Part shown: piece by piece, positions 9,486 to 21,112 of the stretch | Layout: each line of letters opens with the position of its first letter | How positions within the stretch are numbered: position 1 is the stretch's first letter | Assembly (NCBI GenBank): GCA_002104905.1 | Contig: MCFE01000375.1 | Location: 1 to 64,000, forward strand | DNA: 64,000 nucleotides | Reading direction: 5' to 3' | Source: Basidiobolus meristosporus CBS 931.73 | Lineage: Eukaryota > Basidiobolomycota > Basidiobolomycetes > Basidiobolales > Basidiobolaceae | Program-made: the position numbers and the translations under genes | Notes under the pieces: generated by a model | Databases searched by the model: none | What the model saw: the letters and a program-made list of their open reading frames with translations, nothing else | Told to the model about the DNA's origin: nothing

Positions 9486-12400
9486 GAACAAAAGCTAAGA
9501 ATCAAACTGATCGAAGGTTTGACTTGAGGTGAGATCCCAAATAGGTAAAGGGGAAGTGAAAAGTGGTTAGCAATAGAGTTTTAACCTCGACTTCCCAGAG
9601 TTTATATAGCTCTCGAGCAGATAATCTGAAGCTGGAATTAGCATTGCTTGATTGCAGATCTAGCATGGGCATCTATAATAAATGAATCGATTTGCACTCC
9701 AGCTGATTTATTTATATCCATTCCATTCGATATTCCACATCTGGGACTTGACATTCGATCTTGACCCCTCATTTCCAACTATGAGCTCCATCTGAGCCAA
9801 TCATCGGGAGCAGCATCAACTTTAATATGGGATTTTAAAAGGGCACGGTGTAGGATGGGAAAGGCGCGCTCTAAGAAGCGACCGGGTGACCAAATAAATT
9901 CTGGAGTAGTCCGTTGTGTAATTCAGAAGAGCGATCCTCCTGGCTTGAGGCTAATTCGTGAATGATTCAAGTAAATCCGTTAATATATGCCATAACGGCT
10001 GCATGCTGACGACCTCACCCCAACCTCTTATTTAGGCAGGAGAGTGATCAAGAGTCTAAATTCTTGATTCTTGTAATACCGATGCTGACATGTATTGGAC
10101 CTTCGTGATTTGTGAATGGTACGTGGGAACCTCATTTTGCGAGACTCTCCAATGAAACCCTCCAGCAGCACACTTTAGGATAAGATCCTTTGGCAGTATC
10201 GGCATAGAGATCACAATTCCTCGATACTTAACCCGCATGCTGATTGGTGGTGAGTCTGGCTGCATAATGATTCCTAAGCCCACATACCAATGCCCTGCGG
10301 CCAATAGTCACTGGAGGAGGCGGGATGGTGAAGCGGGATGAATAGGCAGCCTGCATTGGTTGATTTGGCCATCGGCTCTGGCTGGCCTCGTAAGCTAGCG
10401 TCAGCTAATATAGCCGAGCTGTGAGCATCCTGGTGGAGCTTTGACCAGAGATGCTATATTCGGATTGCACAGTAACCGCTGATGGATCGGACGATATGGC
10501 ATTGCCACCGGGCCGTTTGGCACTGCAGTGGCCCAGCAACGCCAGGCCTGATCAACCGTAGCGGCATCTGCGGTGGTCTGCCCAACACCATAGGTCCCTT
10601 TGTGTTTAGTCGCTGTGTAACTCGCCGTGGATGATCTGTAACGAGAACATTTCTACTGCCGTGATATCTTGTGCCTGGTCACTTGATGCTCGAATGTTTG
10701 TCGACTGCGTCAGCTTCGATAAATTTGAAATACGCGACTCAACCACTGCAAACTCATATATCCTTATTAAGGCAGAAGAGCATATGAGATCCCATCTAAT
10801 TAACCTGAATCTACTGGTGGTGCGTCAATACCATGGCCAAGATGGTGATCTCACGTCGAGTTATCGAGTGGGCATCATCCCACCGCTGATTTCGGTGATT
10901 TCATGATCTTGATACGAGAGTTTGTCTGACCACACAAGCTGATGATTGCTGCGTAGGTGCCGCTTTTACATGATAGGGACGATCATGTAAGTCCAGACTG
11001 AATTCTGATGAGCCCCAAAGATCGGGAGTATTAGGTTCACACAATGGACTATGATCACATGTGAAATCCGTCGGATAAATGGAATTTCTCTGTGACCTGG
11101 TGAATCGAAGAGGTGGCGAGTAGTGGTTGGTGATGAGTGATGGCCGTTTGGGCAATAGAAATTTCCCGTCAGTCATCGTAGTGGCTCGTAATGATGCACT
11201 TTCCTCATTCGGCTGATCATCATCCTGTATGCATATGGTTCACACCCACTCCTTGTGGAGTTGAGGCAGGAGACGTTTGGGCAGTCTTGCGCCAGCATGA
11301 CACTGAGATCTTGCAGAGGGCTACAGGCTGCCCAGTGATGTCCAGGGGGTATGAAGAATCCAAGCGTCGCTTCCAAAGTTAGCCAGAGGGTCAGACGTAT
11401 CCGCACCAAGCCCGAGCAAGGTCAACACACATGCATCTCCAATGGGCGGATCGTCCGTAGTTTGAGCCAATGACGATCCCCTCAGGCTAGGTGTTAAGCT
11501 GAATGCCATAAACGGTTAGGCATCCATAAGCAACCTATATATGCTCTTTGTCTCACTTGGGAGATAAATGCAACGCACGTTGTGAAGACTAATAGGAACG
11601 ACCGATGGGTGAGCTTAGCCCGAATTGAAGGGATTTCTAAAGGTGAGAGCATTCTCGAATCTCTAACTGGGCTCCCCTCCAAATTCGTCTTATATGGCAG
11701 ACTAATTAAGCGCTACTGCACTTCCACCAACCACAAGCAGCTGTAAATATATAATGCCATGCACTTACATATTTAGCAATACCAGAGACACTGTTTGGCA
11801 TGCTGAGCAATCTTCCTACGGTGCTAGATTCTCATTCCCGACCCGTAGCGTACACGTTGAATCAAAGCTAAACCATGTAAGTGGAGGCTTATCAGGTTGT
11901 CAATTGCCAATGTTAAACTGGGAATAGTGGAACCATTCTGTGGGTCGCCATACGACAACGTGGGGACACTGCCACTGGGTGGCGAGGTTTCGGTAGAATT
12001 ACCCAAAGCAAACATAGCTCAAGAGAGAGAGAGGCTGATAGGCGAGGCCTTCTACATTCTAAATTGCTGCCCGTATCGAAGCTGTCAACATACTATATTA
12101 GTTAGATTGTGTTGACTGTTCTCACTTGATTAAGCAACGAGAACGACGACGGTGCATCCAACCAAACCACAGGATGATGTATCTATGGATCCAGCCCACA
12201 TTTCGTGTTGCGCAGCAGACTGTTCAGAATCCACACTGTTCGAATAACGAACAGTCATCCATGAACATAGTTCTAGCCAACCTGGGCACTTCGTCGGAGT
12301 GCTAGTCCGGCTCGATCCAGTGGCCTCACATGAACGGGGGAAACCGCCAATGCGTGCTTTTACAATGATAGTTTAATAAAGTTTGGATAGAAGAAACATA

Positions 12401-12726
12401 AAGTGGTAATCAGAAGCCTTCGGGTTGCATCTCTTGCAGAGAACAAATTAACGCGAGTGTGCTGGCAATGTTCTCTTGGCGATGCGGATTGTAATGGCGG
12501 TCGATCGAACAACGCTGGGCTCTTCAACTGGAGTGCACGGACGGTGGCTGAACCAGAGCCCAGGGCGTGTGGGATCAAACAAAAGTGTTTATTACAATGG
12601 AGAACTGAATGAGTAGTATCAAAGCTTGAAAGTGGTCGACAAAGAACATCTACAATATAAGAAGGTGGGGTGTACGGTCAAAATTATATCAATGTTGGCA
12701 ATCTAGAGAGTCGTTCGGATGGAACC
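9486..12726. other. long intergenic region, no gene assigned
   Basis: About 3.2 kb upstream of zinc-finger gene 1 and downstream of MED25. The longest frames are 91 codons and look like chance. One minus-strand frame at 10056-10304 (82 codons, containing MRVKYRGIVISMPILPKDL) is protein-like but unsupported. There is a poly(A)-signal-like AATAAA-type region near 12,372 that could serve the MED25 transcript. I see no tRNA or repeat. Confidence 0.35.
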
Positions 12727-15700
12727 CTATGAGTTAGACTGTGGGTTGAATTGGCGCAAGTGCTGTTGGATCGCATTCATTTGCTGCGGGGTTAGTCCCA
12801 TGTTTTGCAGCATCAGTCCGTTCGCTAAGAAAGCGGTGTCAATTTGCATGGCAAGTATCAAGGCTTCTTCGAATTGCACTTACCGTTCTGGCCAACACCA
12901 ACTCCATTTGCCGCATTCATCATTTGAAGTCGTTGCTGTTGGATTAGCGGGTTTGATTGGGGAGAGAGGTTGGGAATGGGCACTTTCAGGCAGAGTAAAC
13001 CCACCAACCTTTGATTGGTGCATACCAACACCATACCATAGGTGGATCCATTCGCCGTGGTGAATCTTGCAGTAGCAACCTAACGGTGGCATGGTTAGCA
13101 TTCAAATCATCCCTTCAGATCCAAGCATCATACTGTTACCATTCGCTTTGATTCTAGATTTTTGGTCAAGGCTAGGTAGTACGCTTGGTTTTCGGTCGAG
13201 TTTAGACTTGCCGTGGGAAGCAATGAAACGTAGGGAAGTCGATTCTCCACTGCTAGTCGTTGCAGTTCGGGTATCTTGGCCGGCATTAGACCAGTGATCA
13301 CCAACCGTTGAGGCCATGAATCCAACATGCTGGGGAAAGGTTGAGTATGGTTACATTGGTCTGATTGCTAACAGATGAAATGCTTACTATTCTTCTCTCT
13401 GGAACGGGACCCCAGTTTTGTTGTTGATTGGGGAGGCACTCACGATACAGCTCAATTCGCGCTGGGTACGTGTGGCTGTGTCTGTAGCGTGCCAGACAAT
13501 CTGGCCGTTCCAGATTGGCTGCGATTGGTTTGGAGCCGAGTTTTGAGCCGACTGCGCGGCTTGAGCCTGGGCTTGGGCTTGGGCCTGAGCCTGTGCTGCC
13601 TGCAATCGTAGCTGCTGGAATTTCTGAGCAGCAATCCCTTGAGCATTGCCCTGAATGCCCCCATTCGCAGCTTGAAGCAATGCTGCTTGGGCCAACATGT
13701 TGGCCTGGGCTTGTGAATTGAGCTGCTGGTTAGCGTTCAACATACCGTTGGTAGTCGCACCCATGGAAGTCATAGCGGGGTTCTGAAGGCCAGCAGAAGT
13801 GGCGGCTGTAGTATTAAACAGCAACGGGTTGATAGCAGTCGAGGTGGCAGGGTCGTTTTGATTGATCCCCAACTGATCCCCATTCTTAATCTGCTGCTGT
13901 TGCAGCTGCTGGAGTTGCGCAATACGCTTTTGCTGCTCCTGCTGCTTTGCTAATTGGGCTTGCAACAAATGCTGCTTCGCTTGTGCTTGTAAGTTTTGTG
14001 TATTAGAAATACGAGCCTGGAGCTGTTGCAGTAGCATTGGTTGTTGATTCGTACCTCCGAGTGAGGTGGTAGGTGAGCCATTTTGCCCCCCAGCACGATT
14101 CAGGAATTGCTGCTGTGCCGCCACCTGTGCTTGCACATTTTGCATGTTTTGTGCCATCATCTGCCTTTTGAGTTGCTCTTGCTGAACGGGAGACAATGGA
14201 CGAGCCATCTGCATATTCGGAGAAACGGAGCTTTGATGCACCAGCGGGGACATTTGTTTTTGCTGTACTGAGGGTGAGAGTTGCTGTTGAGGAGGTGACG
14301 ACATTGGGTGCTGAAGAGGAGAGAGTTGACTTGGAGGAGGTGGCGATAGCTGATGAAGCTGAGGAGATGGCGTATGTTGCTGTGTGGCGGAAGCCTGTTG
14401 AACGACTTTGGCTTGTTGTGGAGAGCTTTGGGCAATATGAAGCTGCGTTGATTGGGGCTGTTCAATCTTAACTTCGCTTTTGAGATTCGGCACTGCGGCT
14501 GAGGGTTGTTCAATAGCCTCGGGTACTGGGGTAGGCTGCTGTTCTGCCAAATCGATAGGCTTGGGAGTCTCAGGTGGATTTTGGTTAGCTTTATCACCAT
14601 TAGCCTCAGGAGCAAGCTCTTTGTTGCCAGTGGATTCAGTTTTAATTTTCGGCTCAAGTGACGGTATCAGTGACGGTTGTGGGGTAGGTGGCAATGGTGA
14701 GGCATCAATCTTTTGTCTCTTTGGAGAGGGCTGTGCAGGCGAGATTGGTATACCAGCAGGGCTGATACCAATTCTTCCTGGAGATGCCTCAACAAACTCC
14801 CGCTTAAGTTCTAGCACAGAAGGAAGGTTAATAGGCGTGGTAGAAGCAGCTCAGTTTGGTTAAGGTACAACACCATTTTTGAGAAGGGGTGGTGGCAACT
14901 TGAAACCGCTAAGTTTGACGACAAAATCTTTGGAATGGGTATCGTCGATATGGAAAGTCTCGATTTTGTTGTCTTCGTTCACCTATTAAGATAAGCGCAA
15001 GTTCCGATTTAGAAAGTGAAGTAACCCTGAGGGCGTGTCCCTAGTTTACCTGCTTAGTAAGGTGCTCAAGAGTTAACAAGCCTTTTCTTAATCCAATGAA
15101 TGAGAATCGAATGTGCTCCTGTGTCGCAAAGTAGGATCGTATCAATATTAACAGATGTTACTTGAGGGCTATGTGAAATCGCTCGAACCTTGGTCATGTG
15201 GGTGGTGATATCGGAAATCTTGAAGTCGTCATACTTTTCGCTGTTGTTGCACCTACATCCATTCAGATAGGGAGGGGTGTTGGCAATTAAGACACAGTGT
15301 CGAATGGGTACTGGGCTCTCGGTGTGCCTGGTAGTGTTGTGCATATCAAACATCTATAAAAATTTAGCAACAGAAACCGAAAAGTTGGTGACAAGTAAAG
15401 CATACCTCCAGAGCACCAACCAAGCCCTCTGCAACTGCGTTCTTCAGAGGGCCGCCTTGGGTAAACCGGATCTTTTCGAGAATATTGCGGAAGAAATGAT
15501 AATCACTGGTAAAATATTTTGCGTCCACGGTGATCACATTGGAAGGCCCGTAATCCCCGTAAACAACGATCCCCAGCTTCAAAACAGGCTATTAAGACTG
15601 ATTACTATAACACCAAGAAAAGTACACGCTTTGATCGTAGGAAGCTTACATTCACTTTGGTTTTCTGGTTTTCGCCTGCTTCGACGATGATCGGTGTTCG

Positions 15701-15978
15701 TAGTTGTCTAGGTGAGAAAAAGGGTTAGTCAAACTGGTATACACGCCACTTGGGATATTAACGAACCGAATGATTGGCTCTATATATGTTTGATAAATGG
15801 TGTCGAACTGTTTGGCTAAGGCTATAGTTCCTTCCAAAACAAAGATGCATAGAAGCTCCTGTTTGGGAGATGGATTTGTTATAACAGAAGGTGATTGGAA
15901 AGAGGCTGTAGTATGCGGAGATCCATGTGAGAGAACAGGTGACAGAGGTGGGATTTTTGGTGTGGGAGTACTCGCCAT
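12727..15978 (-). CDS. MED25: Mediator subunit 25 homologue (VWA + PTOV/ACID)
   Basis: Eleven exons: 15978-15767, 15707-15650, 15588-15406, 15353-15189, 15118-15050, 14982-14874, 14810-13388, 13329-13140, 13079-13037, 12982-12884, 12824-12727. All are in phase, giving 882 residues. The N-terminus is the MED25 von Willebrand A domain: LLCIFVLEGTIALAKQFDTI, KLGIVVYGDYG, HCVLIANTPPYLNG, then EHIRFSFIGLRKGLLTLEHL, matching the family's final strand (IHFSIVSPRKLPALRLL in man). Residues about 270-690 are a Gln/Pro-rich tract with long QAQAQAQ and QQQ runs. Residues about 697-820 are the PTOV/ACID activator-binding domain: PIWNGQIVWHA, RELSCIVSASP, SWPQRLVITGLMP and SKRMVATARF. The tail is Gln-rich (GLTPQQMNAIQQHLRQ). 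MED25 bridges DNA-bound activators to Mediator and RNA polymerase II in the nucleus. The exon-3 acceptor has an alternative 12 bp downstream. Confidence 0.88.
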
Positions 15979-16486
15979 CGTAACAAGAGATGAGGTGTAA
16001 ATTCGTCTAACGTTTTGATAGTTTCTTGGACAACTAGAGTTTACTGGACTTCCTTACACGTGTGTATAGATAAATATATGTTGGAAAAGTAAACCTAACC
16101 GATAGATTTTGAACGTAGAAGGTGATAAAGTACTTGGGTGAAGAGGTTGTGAAGTACTAGATACCAAGGGATCTCACAGTGATAGATGGGCTTTTTCTAA
16201 AATATTGAATGCAGATCGCGTTGGAAAGCAAGCTGATGCATTCCTAGATGAGTTAATCAATTCTTCTAATCAAGATTGGTTATTTCCCTCCCCCCCCCCC
16301 CAAAGCCCAACAATCATCTGGAATCATGGGTAAACTACGTGGAATTGCACACTCAATGTTTTGTTGTCATTGTTTTCCCATGAATTTCAGCAATTTTAGC
16401 CCAGTGTGTGATGTAAAAATAGCTCTAGCTTCTTGGGCCTACAAAAACCTAGCACTACATTAGGATCGATTTTCCTGCCGTTGAAC
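15979..16486. promoter_or_regulatory. shared divergent upstream region of MED25 and HSBP1
   Basis: 508 bp separate two start codons pointing away from each other, so one region probably drives both the Mediator subunit and the heat-shock-factor regulator. It contains a homopolymer C tract (about 16,290-16,301) and CCAAT-poor, AT-rich sequence. I see no clear TATA box on the HSBP1 side. Heat-shock elements (repeated nGAAn) are not obvious. Shared regulation is an inference from layout. Confidence 0.4.
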
Positions 16487-16947
16487 ATGTCTTCCGCTGA
16501 ACTATCCAAGAATTCTGAGATGGAAGCGTTCGAACCACAAGACTATAGCACCACGGTATGTACATCGTCTTCATCATGGTTTCCAACTGGGATATTTGTG
16601 CTAAGTCTCCTGATTTTCTTTCCCATCAAAGATCCTCAACAACGTCAAAGAGATGGTAAGGGCAATAAGTGCGCCATAGGGTATCTCTAATATGTGGTAA
16701 TAATCAGGATTTTCAACTCGATTAGCAAGATAGACTTGATGCGCTCTCCAAAAACATCTTCTCTAAAAGTATGCAGAATCTCCTATGAGAAACGAACTAC
16801 CAAGCTAACAGGTTTTGTTTTATAGTGGACGACATCACCACCAAAATAGATGAGCTTGACAAAACAGTCAGTGGCATGGAGGCTGATCTGCAAACCCCCA
16901 TAGCCACAGCTGATGACAGTCAGGAGGTTCCGACACCGGAAGAGTAA
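16487..16947 (+). CDS. HSBP1: heat shock factor binding protein 1 homologue
   Basis: Four short exons, 16487-16555, 16632-16655, 16726-16768 and 16826-16947, all GT..AG and in phase, give 85 residues. The core (residues about 20-62) is a single heptad-repeat coiled coil: YSTTILNNVKEMQDRLDAL, then SKMDDITTKIDELDKTVSGM. It aligns without gaps to animal HSBP1 (VQTLLQQMQDKFQTM, IDDMSSRIDDLEKNIADL). HSBP1 forms small helical oligomers and binds the trimerisation region of heat shock factor, damping the heat-shock response; it also assists WASH-complex assembly in animals. The tail is acidic (DDSQEVPTPEE). The second exon is only 24 bp. The usual length of this family is 70-90 residues, so the model looks complete. 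It converges on the uS17m gene. Confidence 0.85.
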
Positions 16948-17373
16948 GCCTGGACCTATCTCCAGGCCAACACCTAATGCTCAAAGTGTGAACTTTGTAG
17001 AGTTGTAAAATGTAAGGATTGGTTCGTATTCCCTTGCTTGGCACAATGTAGTTTAAACGCCATTGCGAAATACGAATCAAACCGATTTATATGAATGTTG
17101 TCTTTCTCCATATGCTTGGAGTCTGAATAAAACCGACTTCTAGCTGATCGAAGTGACCCAACCATGTAATCAATATCGCATAGTGTATGAAGAAAGTTTA
17201 TTGAATACTGAAAGACGTGGTGAGCTTGCTATAAATACTCGACTCCAAGATAGTCTAGAGGTAAAGTGGAGGGTTTCTATAGAGCCCGCACTGGTTGAAT
17301 ATTGCATCCGAAAGAGGCTCGCTTGACAGGAGAAATGCTATGAAAGATGTATATGAACGAATGTTGGGAGAAC

Positions 17374-17722
17374 TCATTTGTGAACTTCGCCAGTCTCAGG
17401 GTCAACCCATTTGCGAGCAGGTTTGATAATTTCTGCTACAGTGAAGGATTTTCTTTTGCTTAATGGGCGGCAAGCTTCGATACGAACGACGTCGCCTAGT
17501 TCACACTTTGACTTTTCATCGTGCACCAAGTAGTTTTTATGAAGAGTGATGATCTGGCCATTAAGAGCGAAACCGCTGAGTTTCAAGGAAAAGTCAGAGC
17601 ATACTACCTTATAAGGGGCTTACCTTCTTTACAACCGGGTGAGGAATGTGGCGAGGCACGCGGACCTTGACGGTCTTTCTCATGGCAGTTCCAACTACCA
17701 TACCGATGAAGTTTTGTCTCAT
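17374..17722 (-). CDS. MRPS17: mitochondrial ribosomal protein uS17m
   Basis: Two exons, 17722-17624 and 17553-17374, split by a 70-bp intron; both junctions are in phase and yield 92 residues. The bacterial-type S17 fold is clear: [20 protein letters not shown] at the N-terminus, [20 protein letters not shown] and [19 protein letters not shown], then a short C-terminal extension ([12 protein letters not shown]). The small size and the HPVVKK...HDE...GD(V)V pattern mark the organellar rather than the cytosolic protein. uS17 binds 16S-type rRNA early in small-subunit assembly. A mitochondrial import peptide is not evident, as is common for this protein in fungi. The downstream end faces HSBP1 (426 bp between stops). 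Confidence 0.9.
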
Positions 17723-19320
17723 TGTTGGCAGAAAAAAGGCTTCGAAGTGTGGCAAGGGAGGAGCGTCAGGTTGTCCAGAAACTATTTCAATCCTCTTATC
17801 AGTCGAAATTTTTCACGAAACAATATATTCCAGAATCAACCATCATTTGGTGGGGATTTCTCTGGAATCAATCAGGTAGAAGAGAAATCAAAAAGCCGCC
17901 CTAGATGCCAAATAGTAATTAGTGTCAATTGAGTGATTCAACTGATGGGTTTTAGGATGGATATTCCTAGTCAATAAAATATGGTATCTTAATCAGATCA
18001 TGAGGCGCATTCGGCAACCCTTCAGATCCTCGAAGAATTGCTGCCAATAGACACCCTCTTCCATTGAGATTGATCGCGATTTCGCGATTTTCCCTGGTAG
18101 CGGACAGTACAAGAAATCCGAACTTACAGAAATGACAACAGCTGCTGGATGCATACATAAACAGACGAAGTTCTATGTTCTGCAATAGCTCGCGTAAGAC
18201 ATAGGGTTGGAGAAAGCCCACAAAGACCAGTGTACTTTTGCTCTTTTCGGAGCTTGGAAAGTTGCCAAGCTGAGATCACCTGGTTAGTAGGGCCAAGACA
18301 GATATAGGACTTGGTATTTGGATAAAATTCCATAATCCATGATTGCTTACAAAACTAATATGTGGTTGGCGTTCTCTTATGGGTAATGAGATGGGCATTT
18401 TCAGATTGCCCCTCAGGCTTTTCTATACTATTTCAAAATCACTGATACCAGATATTCTTGTCCCGGATCGTGTAAAGACAGGTGGTTTGTAAAATGGGCA
18501 TTTGGCAATCAGACCTCCTCTGCAAAAAACAGCACCCAATCAAGAGTCCTCACTTTTTTTGCAGTAGAGCAAATGTACATTGATTCTTTAGTACAGCCAA
18601 TTATGCAACATATTTATAATAGTGATTGAAGGCAAAGCATGTTTATTTTGCTCTTATGTCAATGTTCAGCTTTCTATCAGTTGTTGTGGGCTGAGTCCAG
18701 AATATGTAGGCCACTTTGCAAAGTCCCCAGAGCAGTATTAGCTTAACAAGTATTGCTGCGTAGCCAATATACAAACGGACTATTTCCTTACTGAGAATTT
18801 CAAATCCCCTGAAATCCCATCAAATCCCCAAGTCCACTTCAGTTATCCTCGTTCATAAAAGACATATATAACCCTTATTGCTTCCCAATGAGTTAATAAT
18901 GAGCCAACAAGGCCCGCTATATAGCATTATCATTCACCCATCAACGGTAGCGGAGTACTACAATGACGCCAATTTTGTTACAATTTCCTTAATGAGTCCA
19001 TCTATTTTAACCCAAAACCCATTTTGCAATAACCACTCACAGTAGATGCCATACGCTAATAATATGATAAGTTGCGCCCGCAGCCTCCTCACGTAGAGAC
19101 CTCAAGCCCACAAAATCTCGAAAAAAAGAACAGTACATTACTGTCTCACCAAACGAGGCTTTTAGAATCGCAGCCGGAATGTACTACGAATGGGATAAGT
19201 AAATAACAAGATGTAGATCAGGCATCTCTGAGCGTGAAACAATCACATTGGCAAGATCTCCTCTATGCCCTGCGCATGGGATGTGACCAGTAGCTATCCC
19301 CGTATCTTAGTGATATCCCG
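17723..19320. other. intergenic, no gene assigned
   Basis: Upstream side of uS17m followed by AT-richer sequence. Two overlapping minus-strand frames at 17967-18333 (69 and 84 codons, one containing LSKLRKEQKYTGLCGL) end next to a GTAAGT donor at about 18,121. They might be an exon, but I could not extend the model. From about 18,400 to 19,250 I see nothing. Confidence 0.3.
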
Positions 19321-19790
19321 TTATTTGACGTATGCAGTGTTGGGGTTGAAGTGCTCCTCAACCCACGTACCAAGTAGAAAACCATAAAACCATTGTGTAC
19401 GGGTGGCTGTCTCGACGAATCTCTCCCGACCATTGACCATGGGTCAGAGCGTTGTGACCGCTCAATCGCTTTTGGTGAACTCCAGTGTAAATACCAAGGT
19501 GAAAATCGCCTGAGGTGTAGAGCTTGGTATCTCTTGCCGTAACCATGGGGTGTCCTGGATGTCCAGAGCCTTGTGTCATGTCGAAATGCAAGAGTGCATA
19601 CTCTTCCGACCAAATGAATTAATAATTTATGAACATTCTGGTCAATGCTGGTGTTTCAAGCAGTAGATTGAAGGCTTCTGCGATCTACTCGTTGTTCTTC
19701 AAGCCGTCGATGTTCTGGAAAAGCATTCGTGCAGGCACCACCATATTTGTACAAGTATTGATACGAATGAGGAAATATGTATCATGTAGA
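19321..19790 (-). pseudogene. decayed protein gene, family not recognised
   Basis: On the minus strand a protein-like reading runs from about 19,770 down through DTYFLIRINTCTN, ARMLFQNIDGLKNNE, a TAG, IAEAFNLLLETPALTRMFI, a TAA, then FIWSEEYALLHFDMTQ, TARDTKLYTSGDFHLGIYTG and, after a shift of frame, GRERFVETATRTQWFYG and LGTWVEEHFNPNTAYVK followed by TAA. Two in-frame stops and one frame change over about 450 bp indicate a broken gene, though unusual splicing could remove the breaks. I do not recognise the family. CG content is normal here, so the decay is not of the kind seen in the element half. Confidence 0.45.
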
Positions 19791-20554
19791 ATCAGGCCTG
19801 TCTCCAGCACGGTTCACAATGCAGGAAATATACTGCTCAATTTGCCAAAAACCTAGGCAGAAGTAGGTACTAGGCTGTTCCATTACACTGCATACAAGCC
19901 GATTGAACCGTAGATTGACGAGTGATGATCATCTACATCAAGCAGTCGTCCGGTACACAATCCTTACACTTTATCCATCGTCTCAAAATTAATAAACATC
20001 TCCCATGATGGATAGGGGTTAGGGAGAGGTTGAAATTGCCAAGAGATAACATGCTCTGCCCATACGTTTATGGTAATGTTAACAGGGTTTGAGCCTGTGT
20101 CACGGATTTAATAATTGACCCCGTGCTCCAGTTGTTGGGTGATATGCATATAAGGCGTTATTCATTTGAAACGGAGTTCTAGGACTTGCTTTGACGAGAG
20201 TGTCAGCGAAGCGAGGACAACGCCCAACACAACAGCACACACACATCGTGCCAAGCGGCGTATTCAATTGTATACAGCGTAGAGGCTGTTATGGAGTGCT
20301 GGTTCGTATCGCGTTCTGAGCTATTCTGTCCAACGGATCAGTTAGGTATATGATCCATCATAGATGTCGAGATGCGATCCATGATTTATTACAATATTGA
20401 TGCACTATATATTATGTACAAGAGAACTAAAGAATACAATAAAGAAACTAGGTCATTGATGAAGTGGAATTCATAGCAACTCAATCCCATGGATATTTGC
20501 GGAAGGGGATTGAGGTGTTGTCGCATGGAGAATTCCAGTAGAGCAAAGCGAAGA

Positions 20555-21112
20555 TTACACGGGGTGGGTTTTTTGGTGTCTGCGGAGATTTGACAGGACG
20601 GAAAATCTTCGTCGGCATCCAGGGTATTCGCATTCGTAAGGCTTTTCCCCGGTATGAGTATGCAAGTGAATGCGCAATGAGCTTGGCCGTGGGAATCGTT
20701 TGTGACATACATGACATACATGGCGTTTGGAAACATAGTTACGCTGACCAGAGGTAGGCTTGTTCTCAGGCACTGAGGAGTCGCTAAGGCTGTTGGAAGA
20801 AATGGAAGATCGGCGATTGTCTTGGTGGTGGAGCAAAGCAGAATATCCGGGAGGACTATGGAGCTTATCATTGGCAGTGAGGCTTAGATCGGCCAGCTGC
20901 AACTTCGTTGAACGCTGCTCCGCAAAGATGGGGTGTTTTTTATCGCTGGTGTTGTTGACATCGTTCTGTGGTTTGTTGACTTGTGTATACCAAGCTTCTC
21001 CAGAGAATAACTCCCGTACGCCTGGAAGTATGGAGGCAGACTGGGTGGGAGTACCAGAGTAGGGGTGAGGATTGAACATATGTCTTTCGCCAGTCAGGAT
21101 TAGAGCAGCCAT
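20555..21112 (-). CDS. C2H2 zinc-finger transcription factor, paralogue 2
   Basis: Single-exon protein of 185 residues. The C-terminal finger pair is nearly the same as in the gene at 8901-9485: KRHVCHVCHKRFPRPSSLRI, then the linker HTGEKPYECEYPGCRR and FSVLSNLRRHQKTH. The shared N-terminal motif is LPGVRELFSGEAWY (residues 29-42). Between them lies a Ser-rich stretch (SSISSNSLSDSS). Identical fingertips imply the same or overlapping DNA sites as its paralogues, so competition or redundancy is plausible. A TATA-like CTATATAAGC lies on the minus strand near 21,165, about 50 bp upstream of the ATG. The downstream frame reads past the stop without similarity to the other copies. Confidence 0.85.
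   Translation of the reverse strand: MAALILTGERHMFNPHPYSGTPTQSASILPGVRELFSGEAWYTQVNKPQNDVNNTSDKKHPIFAEQRSTKLQLADLSLTANDKLHSPPGYSALLHHQDNRRSSISSNSLSDSSVPENKPTSGQRNYVSKRHVCHVCHKRFPRPSSLRIHLHTHTGEKPYECEYPGCRRRFSVLSNLRRHQKTHPV

Noticed and set aside
14196-14863. Plus-strand frames of 91 and 127 codons inside MED25
   Set aside because: They are antisense shadows of the Gln-rich exon 7, where CAG/CAA repeats suppress stops on the other strand.
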